From Takakia lepidozioides (lineage: Eukaryota > Streptophyta > Takakiopsida > Takakiales > Takakiaceae), in contig CM060731.1 of assembly GCA_030704615.1 (NCBI GenBank), positions 40,426,001 to 40,490,000 of the forward strand: DNA of 64,000 nt, written 5' to 3'. The notes beneath the pieces were generated by a model that saw only the letters and a list, made by a program, of their open reading frames with translations, did not search any database and was not told the origin of the DNA. Positions 25,875 through 39,800 of the stretch are shown piece after piece (the stretch's first letter is position 1; every line of letters begins with the position of its first letter). The position numbers and the translations under genes were made by a program.

Positions 25875-28800
25875 CTATGGCGGACTCAGAGCAGACAGGA
25901 TTGTGTACCATGGCTCATGCACTCGGCATGTCACACTTGCTAGTCTGTCTAATGCATCTGCCACAGCCATCACCTTGTCCATCAGAAAGCTCCCTCCAAT
26001 CCTTCGCAAAGCTGACTCGGCAACTGTGACACCCTCAGATACCTTGCCTACGACCAGCAGAGCGCGGACACTTGCTCCAATGGTGGCTGACACGCGTGCA
26101 AACACAGCATCGTCAGGTGACAGACTTTTGTTAAGAACTCTTGTCATCAGCTCCGTGTTGGCTGCCAGGTCGGCGCTAGCTTCAGCCTCCACGTTCCCAC
26201 TAGCGATTTGCGCCAACAACCCTCCAATCTGAGTGATCGTTACAGTTGGCTTGCTCAACAGCAGGTCGAGTCTTTGTCTGCCACTTTCCATCACCTTTTC
26301 CAACTCGGTTCCAACAATACCCTGGCCTGCCAGCCCTTGCCTTGCCACCAGCAACCTGCCACCACATCCCAACAATGTCATGAGTTGGTGGAATTGTGGT
26401 GTCACATCAAAGAACATTCACATTCACATCCAATGCCATTCTTGGCTCCAAAATACACGCACATTGGAGAATTCGGCAACCACACTTACACATCTGCAGT
26501 CATGGTCAAGTTCCAATTAGTGGCACACTCCTATACCTGATATTTTCAACAACGATCTGAATCTGACATACCCAATTGCAAGTTAAAGCAGTCATAACAG
26601 ACAAAGTAGTGTTACATATCATAAGAGCAATTGAGGGAGCTAGATGATACCCAGTGGCAATGACAAGGATTCGCTGAAATGCATTTTGGCAGTCTTGCAG
26701 CCGTGCAGCATTCAGCGTGAGAGTCTCAGGCACCCTTGCCTCTGTGGCTGCCTCACTACTACGGAGAATGGCCAAAAGGCCCAAGCGGACCATAGTATCA
26801 TTGCTCTTCCACACCACCTCCCTGTCCTGCCTTTCCCCACCTGTCTCCCCAACATCACCCACATTCATAAAACCTCTTCAGTTGCCAAGCTACAGCCTGC
26901 AAGTGAATCAAATCTAAAAAGGGACCAGAAACTATGACTTACCTTGATACAAACAATTAGTTCGGGCTTTCCAGATATCCTCTAGGAAGCCCTTCACACA
27001 AGCATCAATCTGCTGTGTGTGAGCAGCCCAAAAGTGAGACCCCAACAGGGCCAGGGCTTTAGGCTCAGCCTCAAGATTTTGAAAGTTGGTGAACAGAGGT
27101 GCGGAGACAATGTCCTTGATTGCCTGAAGAGGGACACTCTCTGGTGAGACTATCCCGGACAAATTATCAGAAAATGAATATTGTCTTCAGGTTGCTGGCA
27201 CATCGGGCAATCGCAATCTCCTCTTCCTCTCTGCATCTGTTTATTGTTCAAAGGTAGGCTTCCCGCCCTGAGTTTACATTTCAGTCTAATGCCAAGGGTA
27301 GAAATAGTGTGTGTGTGTGAGAGAGAGAGGGGGAGAGAAATTAAGTTAAACACCCAATAGAGCCCACCCCCGAAAGCCGGAACGTGAAGTGGCTCTTTTG
27401 TTACGCCGGCCTTGGCTGGAGTCATCTCTCTCTCTTAAACACCCATAGGGGGCCCTCAGGCCCATGGGATAAACGAAGAACCAACTTCAAAGTACACTAA
27501 ACGTCCCAAAGAGAGAGAAAGAGCCCCATCAAAGATGGTGAAGGAATGAACAAGTATTAGTAATAGGTGATTTTGTCATGGCGTCTTGGTTACAATGTTG
27601 GCTGGATGGGCTCAAGAGGGCTGTAAACTGTGCGTGGGGTCTATGGCCACAAGGCTACGGCAAACAACGTCTTAGAGTACATTCTCTCTCACTATGGACA
27701 CGACATAAAGACTGACAGGAGGAAAACCAACCTGCCAGGATAGGTGACCCTGCTATAGATGCACTGCCTGAGAGTCCTGTGGTGATAACGATGCGGCCAC
27801 CTGTACGCATAGACGAGGCAGGAGGCAGACCGGTAGTTGGGGAGCTCACTGGCAATCCTTGTGAACCTCCCCCCATTGCTGCCAATGAAGCTTCGATTTC
27901 GATTCGATCTTGTTCTAAACTGCCTGACACCTCAGCAAACCAGCTAGAAGTGCGTGGAAGGCGCTCTGCAATTTGAGCTGCTGAGACGGATGCAACAGCC
28001 ACCAGTTGAAAGCGTGTTGCAAATGCTTTGCGCATGTAGTCTACACCTGCCAAGCCACTAATCAGCGGGGCCAGGGCTCGCAGGCGGGTGGAGCTGATGT
28101 CTTGCTTCAGCACCTGCATCCATCAGCCCCGACACCCAGACATAAAAGATTCCCGATAAGCTTTCTCCTCTCCTTAGCTGTGAAGCTTTGTTGCACCACA
28201 AGTGCTGACCAAGTTAAGATCCAAATCTAGTTCTGAACCTGATCTAGAATCCAGACCTGGCTACTTGTTCGCTGCGTGATGAAGCCTCCAGCCTGGTTGC
28301 CTTAACCTTGCCAGTAACAGTGGGTCTCACATGTAGAGAGCACTTCTCATTCAGACAATTCCCAAACTTGACGCTATTTGTGAGGAGTGTATTTGTGTAT
28401 TTTGACCCTAGTAGCTTGCATGTGTGCAGGTGGGAGATGCATCTTGCCTAAGATCCACAACATGAATCCGATAAGGCGATCCAGCAAGATGTTCCAAAGA
28501 TTATGTCACTCATCATTCTTGTAAGACACTCCCGCCATTTCTGAAGTTGGAGCACGTGAATCACAATCTGATAAAACCAAAAGAAGAGGGACGAAGTGAG
28601 GATGCAGGCTGGTGAGGGAGGCCAACCTGAAGTTGTTCAAAGATGAAGCGTATCCCCCTCACCAGAGTGATTGCAAATGCACTTTGTGATTTCTCGTTGT
28701 CTGAAAGTGCCGCTGATAACTCATCAACCAGCACTTGGTGCGCAGCCTTTGCCTCATTGTCGCGGACTGGTGCACCCAGCTTTAGGATCAGACCAGATGC

Positions 28801-31800
28801 ATAGTCCAACAGCCGCCGTAGGTAGTCCATATCATTGCTACCTGATTCCAGTATCTACACAACCATATTTGCAATGAACTTCAGACAACATTGATGATCC
28901 AGGCCATTCGCAAGAAGACGGATACATATATTTCAGCCACAGGTCGGCCCAGGGGTTCCAATCAAACAGTAGAAGAGAACCCCTGACACAAAAACATATA
29001 AACCCAAAACGTTGCACGAAGGAGGAGTGCTTGCAGAGGAAAGGAGTTAAGAGAGTCTTTGAAAGAGAAATGAAATGAAATGTAGTTTATAACGTCCGAG
29101 GAAAGCAGGGGAGATTTGAAGTCCTTTTTTACCTGAGAAAATAGTTCTAAGTCCATACTTTCCCGAAGCTCCACTTTCCATTGTTCAGGAACAAGACCCT
29201 CAAGCTCCTCCCGCACCTCACCCACCAGGTTGACAACACGCTTGTACTCAATCGGCTCTTTCACAAGGCCCTCTGCAATGCTATCCCAGAAAGCATCCTC
29301 CATTGTTGATCGTATTTGTGCCTGCAGTACAACCACGGCGAGATATGATGACGAAGACATTCAGCTGACAATATTTAGCTACACATGAGCAAAATAGCAT
29401 GTAGCCATCTAAAATATGTTTTGCGAATTCCTTTGAAAACAATACCGGCAGCAGACTCTGTACTTCAGTCGTACATCCTATAACTAACTACTCCTGGCTG
29501 AATATATCGAGGTTGGCTATACTCATGCATTGCTAGCAACATGAATTCAACTAGCTCACCTGCATCTCAGATACTTTTGATGAAAGTGGGTTTGAAAGAG
29601 TGGCAGAATCCAAGGGGTTGTGTGGTTGTGGTTGTGCAGCATCTGGTGACAGCCAACTGTAGTCATGCAGCATCTCATTGACGATACGCTCATTGGTGAG
29701 ACCCTGGTCTTGAGACTCTGTTGCAGCATCTGAGACCAGCGAATGCACTTCCTGTGCTTCCTGCCGAATCAAGCTGTCAGAATTACTTGCTTTGAGAACG
29801 GGGTCCATAAAGAGAGAGCGAACAACTTTAGACCGGGAACCGCCACTGGTCTCTTCTCTGAGAGAGCTAGTCTCTTGTAAGCCCCTTCCAGGAGAAGCAA
29901 CAGCAGGCGAATTGGATGGTGCAGAGGAGGGTCTAGACAGAACTGGAGATGCAAATGGTGAAGGCAAGGGAAGTCCATTTTCAAGGGCTTCCACAAAGTT
30001 GGCACGCACGTCCACCAAGGCTTCTTCCATGCGCATTAAACCTGGACTGCCAGTCAGATGCACAATCCGATCCCGCAATAACTTCTGATCCTCCAGCACC
30101 TGCCATGTGAAATGCTTTAGTCATTCGTATATGCTTAGCAATCTACAACTCGACTTGGAATCAACATGTCGTTTGACATCTCTCACATGGATGCAACTAG
30201 GTATATTGCAGCTCCAGGGGCACATACTACCACAAAGACCAATAATAAAAATTAGCCTCCTCCAAGTGGACATTCTACGGACACATCCCTAACGAATAGG
30301 ATACCTGAGGAGGTGTCAGAGCTAACCTGCTTGCGAATTGCCTTGGCGTCATGGCTAAGATCAGAGGCATCCCCATCAGGAGAAACTTTGCATTTTTGCA
30401 ACATAGAGATTTCTAGTTGACATGCCATCCGTGTCAAATCTTCCTCCAGAACTTGGGCATCCTTCACTTTCCAGGCAACAAACTGGTACAGATATGAACA
30501 CCACGCTGCATCAAATGCAGCAAGCTGAGCAGCAAAAGGCCTTGGTGGAGGTGGTGGTGCAGGTAGAGCAGACAGGCCAGACTGACAATCAGACCTTTTC
30601 TCAGAAGCACCATTGGGAGAGGAAGGGCGCGGTGGGCTGGATGAAGGGCCATCAAGAATAGTTGTAGTCAATGCTTCAAATTCAGGCAAGAGTTTGGCTG
30701 CCGCTTCTGCAAGCGCAGTTTCACGCTTGCCTCGACTACTGAACACAGCATCCGGCTGCCCTTGAATCATATAAGCACAAAGAAACACTCGAGCCGGGTA
30801 TCTGTCCAGCTCCTTCTCATCAGATTTTTGACCATCCTTCCCCTTTGAAATCAAAGTGCCAGATGGAGACCAGCCAGCATCTTTAGCAACCCCTTTATTC
30901 CCTCCTTGTGGGGCAAACTTCTTAGCTGAGTTACTTGCATTCGACATTCCAGTTCTGCGGATTGCAGGTGGTGACAAGCGTTTGAGCAGATGATCAATGC
31001 GTGTGGCATTGCTGGCATGACCCGCTAACGAGAGCAGAAGGCGGCTCTCAATGCGTGTCAGGAGTGCCTTCACACTACGGAGTGTAGCAGGCGATGTGAT
31101 GCGTGCTGCCAGCTGCTCAAACGGAATGGATGTCACAGATGCCCCATTTATGGCACAAGCCACATACTCTTGTGCTAATGCATATGTGGTGCGCCTAGAC
31201 CGCCGAAACTGCCTCCAGCATCTGCAAATTCCACCCAGATGTCAATACAAAGCACACACCTCTTCCTTTCCCTTCCTCCCCCCTAACCGAATCGGACAAC
31301 TGCAATAGCCAAAGTCAATTGTCAAAGCTTCTGCACTGATAGAACGTATGCGGAAAATTTGATAAATTAAGCAAGCAATTACCACATTTTTAGTATATTG
31401 CACCATGTGAACTGGATGGGCCCGCGCAAAAAAAGAACACTCTTACAGAAAGGATCGACTTTATTACCTTTCCTTGTGTTCAAGACACAGGCTACCAGAA
31501 GCAGCAGAAGAAAAACACTGACCTGGTAAGCTTGCGGCAAAGGCGATCTCCGTGCTTGAACATCTTGTGACCGTGATTGTGGCACACACCCCTACACCCG
31601 CCCCTTTGTCTCAAAAATTCTGCCCGTTGTCTTCTTGCCTGTGGGTTCAAGGTCATTGTGATCAGGTCCACACTTATACAATCAAGAACAGCTTTACAGT
31701 GTGTGCCACAAGTGATTGGTATCTTACAAAAGATGAAATGCATATCTGTGACAAAATTTGAAGTAGCAAAGTATGACATGGAGCAGAAAGTTACTCGTTG

Positions 31801-33765
31801 CAGACGAGCTTCTAGCTTTTCCTTCTTTTTCCGCAATTCCAACTCGCGCTCCCGAATGACTGCTTTGGCGACCCTACGCGCCTGAAGGACACTGGCCTGC
31901 GCACGGCTCTTCTCTGCCTCCAACAGGCCAGCACGCTTCTCCTCAGCAGCAGCTATCTTTTGGCAGATAGCCAAGCGTAATGCTTCAATTCGCTCCCGAT
32001 CCTTTCCTTCCTGATGCGTGCGCTGAACTACAGACTGTGCCATTCGTTCATGGGCAGCAGCCCGCCGTTGCTTTTCAGCCTCCAGCAGAGCCATCCGGTT
32101 GGTCTCAGCTTGGAGCACTCGCAACTCCACCTTGAAGCCTAGCTCCTCACGCTCACGCTCTGACCGCAGCTGTGCTTCTGTTTTGGCTGCCACACGCAGT
32201 TCATGTAACTTTGCCAGCCGCATCTGCTCTTGTGCCAGTAACTCTGCCCTGCTCCACCCCCAACATCAGCACGTCAATGTCATTCTGAATTCCGAGAAGT
32301 GTGTTATGCAAACCATACAAAAGCAGTGGGAGGGTGGCGGATGAGAGCAGAGAGAAGTCGCCAAAAATGAAAGCCTTGAATGTTGCCAGAGGACCTTAGC
32401 TTGTCATCCCACCACCAGAGGGCCACTGCAGCCTTTTTGATGAGTTCAGTTCCACCCTTCCAAATTTCCAGAAGGTCTACACTTAGTATCTCGAAAGTTC
32501 AAGGAAGCTTTGGTTCCGGCCATTGGACCGACCATATATAAAATCAACAAAAGCATGGTCATGCATGTACTGTATGGTCCAAGGGTCTACCGCAAACCCA
32601 GTGCACTGCAACAGAAAGATTTTGCCATCCTACCAGTGTATATTACTGACATAATAAGTAGAGATCCTACTTAGTGCCCACAACTGTGAGGCAGGGAAGA
32701 GCCACATCTCAAGTTTTTCAAAGCAGCACAACAACGCAGACAGCCGTTAAAACATTCCTCGCAAGCTACTTTCTGTTGAAAACTTTGGCAGAATCTGAAA
32801 GCTGATTTGTGTAGCTGAAGTTGCTCACACGTCAGTCCTGTTTCACCTGGCATAGTTTTAAAACAAACTCTCTCACCTAAGCGAGAATCCAACCTTCAAA
32901 CCAAAAATCAGTTAAAAACAACTTGTACAACAGGTGTTTAGTGTCACTTGGACCAGTATCTACAAGGGCTCGTTGACTTTGAGCAGTCAGCCATGACCGT
33001 GGGTGAACCTGCCAAAGTAGTTTATGCTTAATGCAATGACCCTACCACATGTTGGAACAAGGTCACCCTGACACATTAATTGAACAACAAGCCCCTATAG
33101 TCAAGAGAAGATAACGCAGGCCAACTTTGCAATCAAGCACTGGACTAGTTGATCAGAGGAATATCACGTGAAGGGCTGTGGAGTCAAGTACAATCCACAC
33201 CTCTTTTGCTCAGCGGCAGAGAGTTTGGCTTCCAGGCGCTGTGCGAGGTCTTCATATTGTGGAGAGCGTGTTGGACTTGCTCTTGGCCTTGGACGTGCCT
33301 TGTTGGCCAGCCACTCATGAAATTGCTGTAGAGAGAATTCCCAAGGAATATTAGACAAGTCACAACTTCCCTCTATAATAACCGGTCAAGGATGGATTAT
33401 CTCATAAAGGTGGATGCTGGGTAAGCATGGAAAAAGGCCTCCAATACATTATGGACAATGGGACCTCTATGAGGGCAATTACGGAGTCAGATAATATTCT
33501 GTAACTAGTGGAAAGACGGGAAAAGTAATTTAACCTGGCGTCTCGAGTCGGCCTCCTTGAGTTTGGTTTCAATATCTTCAAGACTTGGAGGCACTTTGGA
33601 CTTGTTTTCTAGAGCTTCTTCGAGACGCCGCCGTACCCGCTTGGGGACAGGTGAATTGGAAGTGACACATTCGGATATCGCAATGTCAAAGGCAATGCCT
33701 ATCCCAGGGTTGAGCATCATTCTGCCATCCATACTGCCCAGGTCCATGCTTACTGATGCGGCCAT
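25875..33765 (-). CDS. T-complex protein 11 (TCP11/SOK1) family, plant type
   Basis: Eleven exons in transcription order: 33535-33765, 33201-33325, 31795-32248, 31523-31638, 30327-31221, 29560-30099, 29133-29321, 28627-28854, 27732-28113, about 26651-26840 and 25875-26355. Each boundary has AG/GT signals with agreeing phase; only the start of exon 10 is a best guess. The product is about 1276 residues, slightly longer than land-plant relatives. The N-terminus has RRRLEEAL and LEDIETKLKEAD. A long charged coiled coil follows (exons 2-4: QRLEAKLSAAEQKR, EQMRLAKLHELR, EKRAGLLEAEKSRAQASVLQ). Exon 5 contains SIPFEQLAARITSPATL and DAAWCSYLYQFVAWKVKDAQ, classic plant TCP11 signatures. Exons 6-11 form the Tcp11 domain, with MVRLGLLAILRSSEAAT in exon 10. 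Biochemical function is not established. Intron 9 carries a LINE insertion. Confidence 0.92.
26931..27690. mobile_element. Inverted (twin-primed-looking) LINE copy in TCP11 intron 9
   Basis: 26933-27305 matches on the minus strand the LINE C-terminal region (LRAGSLPLNNKQ, a CDCPMCQQPEDNIHFLIIC zinc motif, QQIDACVKGFLEDIW), with stops. 27630-27690 matches on the plus strand the LINE 3' end (GGCCACAAGGCTACGGCAAA...GAGTACATTCT). The flanks read ACTATGAC (26931) and ACTATGGAC (27691), a plausible target-site duplication. About 57 bp of element sequence between the two parts is missing. The interval 27306-27629 is not LINE: it includes a GT/GA microsatellite and a block resembling 37.38-37.44 kb. 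Confidence 0.75.
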
Positions 33766-36465
33766 GCCTCATCCACTTTGCGTTCCCTACACATCATTGA
33801 CACAAGCAACAAGCTGTTCAATAAGAAAAGTGTAGGAGGACAAGTGTCTCCTCCACAGTAATAACAGTGAAGTCCCTCCAGCTATTTGTTTCACACATGT
33901 AACTATTATTGTAGCTTCATTTCCCACTTGAAGATGTTTGTCAGTATTTTGGAGGTATGAAGTACATGAACTTGAACCAGCCAAAGACAGGCAGGTATAA
34001 AGTGAAGCCCCATATCAAAGCAAGTCATAAAACATGTATGATTTGGCACATATGCTCTTCAAGCACACATGAGGTCAAACCAAGTAAGCATGCGCGGGGC
34101 TAAAGAGGTGGAGACCAGCTGGTCTCTCGAAATCTTTGTAGCCCCAGGCCTTGCTCAATTGACAGTCTTTCCAGGCTTCATGAATTGATAGGGCAGTGGT
34201 AAGTAGATCAGCCAATGCAAAGTTTGACCATCCCATGCAGTCCACGTCACTTTGTTGGCTCTGTGAGTTAAATTGGAAAAGAGCAACTTCTGCCTTTTCT
34301 ATGATTGTCTGCATATCACACCGCCCATACATGAGAATTTCCCTAGACCATAAGCAGACAGCACCATATACAAAGCAGAAAGACTACTTCCTCTATGGTG
34401 CAGGATGTAATAGGTACTTATGCAGGGTCAAACGTTAGCCAGTAAGTTCGAATTAGGTCAGTGAAGTCTTTGAAAGATTAGATTGAAGCATTTCAGGATT
34501 TGCTGAAGGGAAAAATTGCATCAAGGAATGGAGCAAACTGGTGAAGAAAAACTGGGCTTAACTTTCCTTGTCAAGCCCAAACACCGCTAAGAAATATATC
34601 ATAAAAAATTCATAAGAAATCATATGAAATCGTACTTGTCTTAGCTAGCATGGCTAGAACCTCTACCTTGGCACAATTATTGTCCATTAGTAGGGTAGGC
34701 AGAAGGAAAAACAAATTACAGAGAGGTAGGAAGGATTCTGTAGAACAACAGATTGAATAACTACATAAGTTTGGGACAAGAGGAATCACTCAATTCCCTA
34801 ATACCATGTATAATTCTTCAATACAGTCAACGAGATCTGTGTACACCCTCCAATATGTCAAAAACCGCACAAAATGCATGGCAACGATACTCCTGTCACA
34901 GAAAGAAGCCAAAAATCCTGGCAGACAGAATTCTGAACCCTTCTAACTTCTCGTCACTAGTAAAATTACGCAGAGTGCGTTCAAGAGGAAATCAGGCCAG
35001 GGCATACAGTTTCTCTCAGTTAATGAGGCACACTCTTCTCCTTTATCCTCCCTTTCTTTTCTTGATTTTGTCACCTGCCAGACGGCAGGCTCTAGGTAAG
35101 ATTCATTGCACCGATTCCACGACGGAGGTCGCAGGGACACATGAAGTGCCAAGAATTGACGAGATTCCTCACTGAGTGCCCGCCTCCCCGCTCTGGGAAA
35201 TTGGATGAATACCGACAGAGAAAACAAAAACCAAGAAACAGAAGGGAGCCAACCACTGCCAACACACCATTAACAGCTTCTCCGCAATTCCTAAACCACG
35301 AAAATCTCACGAAACTACTTCGGTACAGAAACCTTTTCGCAATCCACGCCCTCTACCAAACTACACAGAAAGCAGGTCACGCACGCAGTAACAGGAACCA
35401 GCAAACCAATTCCTCTTCCCCTCCGCAGAAACAATCACTAACTCACTCAATCACACACACAATGACACAAACATCAATCTACCGCACAACTCACTCACAA
35501 TTGAAGCACAAATTGCAATCCAGATCCGGGGGCGCCCAAACGCCCCAAGTCCTCAACCAAATGCTTGCCGTTTTCCCCAAGAATCCTCCCACAGTTTCCA
35601 CACAACAATCTGGTGGCAGCCGATGCTTCAATTCTGTCAAATCCCTCAGTTGCCTGCCTCAAATCCACAGCGCGCTGCACAATTGCAGGTGCAGATCCGC
35701 ACGCTCTCGCAGACGACGACGTTGGTTATGACGCGGCCGGCGGGGCCCCTGCGCGCGACCCTTGCTTTCCAACCTCTCGCACGCCGCCACGTGGACAAGA
35801 GTTACCGTTAGCGTGCTTTCCTTTTCACACTTCCAGTCCTTGTCTTCTTTTATCTTTTTGTCGTTTCTTTATTAGACTCTGGTGTCGTCGTGTCGTCTCT
35901 GTGGGCCTTCCTATTTCTTTTCTTTTTCTTTTTCTTTTTCCTCTAGTAAAAACTACTGTAGTATCATTTTACGTCAACGCATTTTTTGCCAACCTGCCTG
36001 TAACTTTTATTCTACTCCATGCACGGCATGGAAAAAATAACAGTAAGTTTTGTTTGGCTCAAGTCAGTACTACTCCAGTGGGCTTTACTTTTTTTTTTCT
36101 TTTTTTCTTTCCTTTTTTTTTCCCTCTTTTCTCCAAAGACAGGCCAATTGCATTAATATTGTTTTCATTTAAATTTAAATTTGAAATAAAATGAATTTTC
36201 CCCTCTGACGCAAGGCCTTGTGGTGTTTGCTTGGAAACAAAAAAAAATTAAGAACCAAAAACAAAACTGGTCTCGACTTCCTTTCGGACATTGCAACACA
36301 ACTCAAAAAACGGAGCAAGAACGCTCGTCCACTTTTCTTGTCCAAATCGGAGGATAGACAACTGATTGGACTTCCACATACACTGGATTTTTTAAACTTT
36401 TTTTATTAAAAATTGGAATTCGAAGCACTCATATCTGAAAAATCTATTTTATTTCTAGTCATATT
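33766..36465. other. TCP11 upstream region and intergenic DNA
   Basis: The TCP11 promoter should lie here, but no motif can be assigned. A minus-strand frame at 34075-34332 looks mildly protein-like, though no splice context or family was found. The 35.1-36.2 kb frames are composition-driven: Arg/Ser-rich, then T-rich pyrimidine tracts at 35.92-36.13 kb. Confidence 0.45.
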
Positions 36466-36815
36466 GTTTGGTTTTGATGAGTCTAGATTGAGAATTTATC
36501 TGATTTTTCGTATTGTTTTGATCAGTGGTCGGCCCGTAAATCAAAAGTTTAGTTGATTCTTAATGGTATTGTTTGATCAGTGGTCGTCCCGTAGATCGAA
36601 AATTTAGTTGATTCTTAATCGTATTGTTTGATCAGTGGTCGTCCAGTAGATCGAAAATTTATTTGATTCTTTATCGTATTGTCTGATCAATGCTCGTCCC
36701 ATAGATAAAAAATTTAGTTGATTCTTAATCGTATTGTTTGATCAGTGGTCGTCCCGTAGATCGAAAATATATTTGATTCTTACTTAACCTTATGGTTTGA
36801 TGAGTGGTTGTCCGT
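36466..36815. repeat. 55-bp tandem repeat, about six units
   Basis: A unit containing ATTGTTTGATCAGTGGTCGT, then CCCGTAGATCGAAAATTTAG and TTGATTCTTAATCGT, recurs with exactly 55-bp spacing (anchor CAGTGGTC at 36523, 36578, 36633, 36688 and 36743), with weaker edge copies near 36466 and 36801. It is AT-rich minisatellite DNA with no coding potential. Confidence 0.92.
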
Positions 36816-39800
36816 GGATGTTGAAGTGTGTACATCGGCTATTCAGAACACAGACACAAAAAAATCATTTTTATCACGAATCGGTGATGATCGGTGTCAA
36901 TCATAACAGGTTCTACTAGAGTGGAGCTGCTTCCAGAAGCAACTTTGTCTTGAGAAAGCTATGGCACACACTCATTACCTCTCATAGGCTTGTTTTACAA
37001 AGTGAGAAAAGCGTCCAATACATATTTATTTTTCATGAAACTGGGAAAAACTAAAATATGATTGATTCGAAACGTAATATAATTAGAGATGTAAATCATT
37101 TATTCACCCACCGGAGGCCGAACCTTTAGGATACCGAAAATCAAAAGGAAAGAAAGAAAGAAAGAAAGGAAAGTCTTACAACACGTCACTTGTCAACAAG
37201 AACAAGAACATGCTGGACCACCAAAAAGTGAAGAAGCAAAGTAAGGGGATTAATTATTATTTTTCCAGATTTGTTTTTAAAAAATAAATAAAAGGGGAGC
37301 AATGCCCCTCAGGCTGGCCCGAACTTTACAACGTAGGGGGGTAGGCTGTCACTCGGACCTAAGGTATTATTATTATTTCAGAGGGCCCACACCCGAAAGG
37401 GGCAGTTAGTTACGCAAGCTTTGGCAGGAGTCCCCTCTCTCTCTTATTATAAAGATAAAGGTTCATGCCGCGCTCTTATGGAAGCATGGCTTGAATGCGC
37501 CCTTCCATTGGGCTGCTCCGTTAGCAGGTCGGTATATTATTCGGCGGGTAATTTTTTTCTGTAATTTGGGCGTTATGAGGATTTGTACCCACGATCGTTT
37601 GTGGCTAGTAGCAGGTAGGTGCCACATGGAAGTCTGTCCAAAAAGCAACCTTGTGCAGGGCCGTAGGTATTTTTTTAATGAGCATAAGAAATTTTACAAA
37701 AATAACTAAATAGTTGAAATTTATTTTATCCTATTTATCATATAGCTATTAATTTATAGAAAAAACTGGGTCCGATTAACAATATATTATTATTATTATT
37801 ATTATTATTTATTACTGAGAGGGGAAAATGGTAAACCCCGATATATGCTGCTGAGTAGTTTAGTATATCGGAAAAGAGCACCCAGTAATTGTACTGAAAT
37901 ATGTAGAATGTAAGAACAGAAAGATGACTAAATACGTTGAATATGGAATCCCGAATCCGATCGCGAGGTTTGAACTGCAGACCTTGGATTCCTTGGGCCT
38001 CGTTGAGTTCCCATCACCTGGCAAGCACAGTTGATCCAACGAGGGGATGAGGAGGGCGCGCTCACGAGGTCTAAGGTGAGGCACATTAATTGGCTTTCTA
38101 TTTATGCAGCTGCATGCAGCCTAGTCAGCGCAGTGGAAGGTGACGAGACGGGATGTGTTCACGCATGTTGTGCGGAGGACAAGTAGCGTGTGACCGGCGT
38201 CATTTCTCCTCTGGTAGGCCCCCCCAAATGAGCATTTTTCGGGGTGAGGATCTCACTCCACCATTGAATTGCAGCTAGAACTTCAAAGATGACATACACG
38301 TGCATCATGAAAATAGATTCTCTTCGCAATCTCTCGTGGATGAAGGGTAGATGACGACGACGACGAGAGAGTCCACAACAAAACCGTTGGAACGGTACTG
38401 GTGGGCCTCGCTGATCGTGCAAGCTCGCATGTAGGACAACAGTCACAGTACATGGCGTGCACACTGCTCTCCTGTTCAGCAAGGGACGTCCTTCCAAAGG
38501 ACTGCAGCTTAGCGATGGTGTGTCGTTTGGTGATCTGTAAAACCTGTGGTCTTTCCGTCAACGGAACAGATCTGAATGGGTTAGGCCCTAGGGACCCAAG
38601 GAATCTCTGGCAGATTCAAAAGCTCACTTTAACCTGGGACAAGGCCCGTGTTCCAAGGACATGGCCGATGGCCTAGGAGAATGGAGGTCCAAGGAAGAGA
38701 TTGACAAGAAGAGGCTCAAAAGCAAACCTTGAGAGCTAAAGGACAAGAAGAATTTGGAATCTGTCAAAGGATGTGGAGAGGACACAAGGATTCATTAAGG
38801 TAGACAGAAGACTCCGGCCAAAGCCAACGTAACTAAGAGCCACTTCGCGATGGGAGTGGAATAAGGTTAGGTAGCCGGTGCGGAGCCTGGTTACCTATAA
38901 CCTACCCGACATATCCGGTTTTAGGATGAGTTGAGCCCTTCTATTGTTTCCATCTGTGTTGCATGTCAGATCAATTGAGCCCTTTTTGACTTGACAGGCT
39001 AAAAAGGTCCCTCTACCTACCTATCTTTTAGACCTTGTTAAATAAGGATAAACAGTCACTTTATGGACTTGGTAGCCGCAACCGGCTACGGGCTGTAGCC
39101 GGACACAAGCAGTGCCTGGTGTCCCGCTACACCCGTAGCCGGTCAAGCCTCCCCGTATACCCGAACCGAGGTGGTGGGCTACGGCGGATGACAGGCCTGT
39201 CCAGGACAAATTAAACGTTGCCACGTAAGAAAAATGCCTCCAAACCTCGGTTATGAGGTCCGCTTCTTGTGGAGTCACGTAGTGGGAAATGTTTGAAGGG
39301 CAATGACTTCGAGCGTCCTTAGAGCGAATCAGTGAACAAGACGTTGGCAAGATGGTAAGTAGGAAAAATTGAAGGGCGAATATGGTTTATATCTTATATC
39401 CAGCATTTTCAAAGCCAATTAAACCATGACACGTCGGCAGAACTACTCCTAAAACCGGTTATGAACAGAACTTAATGATGCACTCGTGCCATCTGACGTT
39501 ACTTTCGCCGGTTCCTTCCGGCAGCCTGGGCTCCTTTTGCAGGGGGGGGGGGGCTGTCAAATCCTCCCCCACCCCTCTTAGGGCCAAACTTCCATGTCCC
39601 TGCCCTCGGCCAAGTTTGACAAAATTGACACCTTGCTTCCATGCGTTAATTTTCGCAGGCGCACAGCCCCAGACAATGGGGATTTGGCGCCATAGTTAAT
39701 GGTCGGTGATCGCTTTTGACCTGCTGTACTAGGTTACCATGTCTCTTCTACCTGCTGTGAAGGCCACCTTTGTGCACATTGCTAGCCAGCCGCCGCCCTC

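Noticed and set aside
35141-36194. Protein-coding genes in the 35-36 kb frames
   Set aside because: Composition is Ser/Arg- and then T-run-driven; no motif, splice or conservation signal.
37455-37640. Third SINE on the minus strand
   Set aside because: A B-box-like GGGTACAAATCC is present, but no convincing A box at the right distance.
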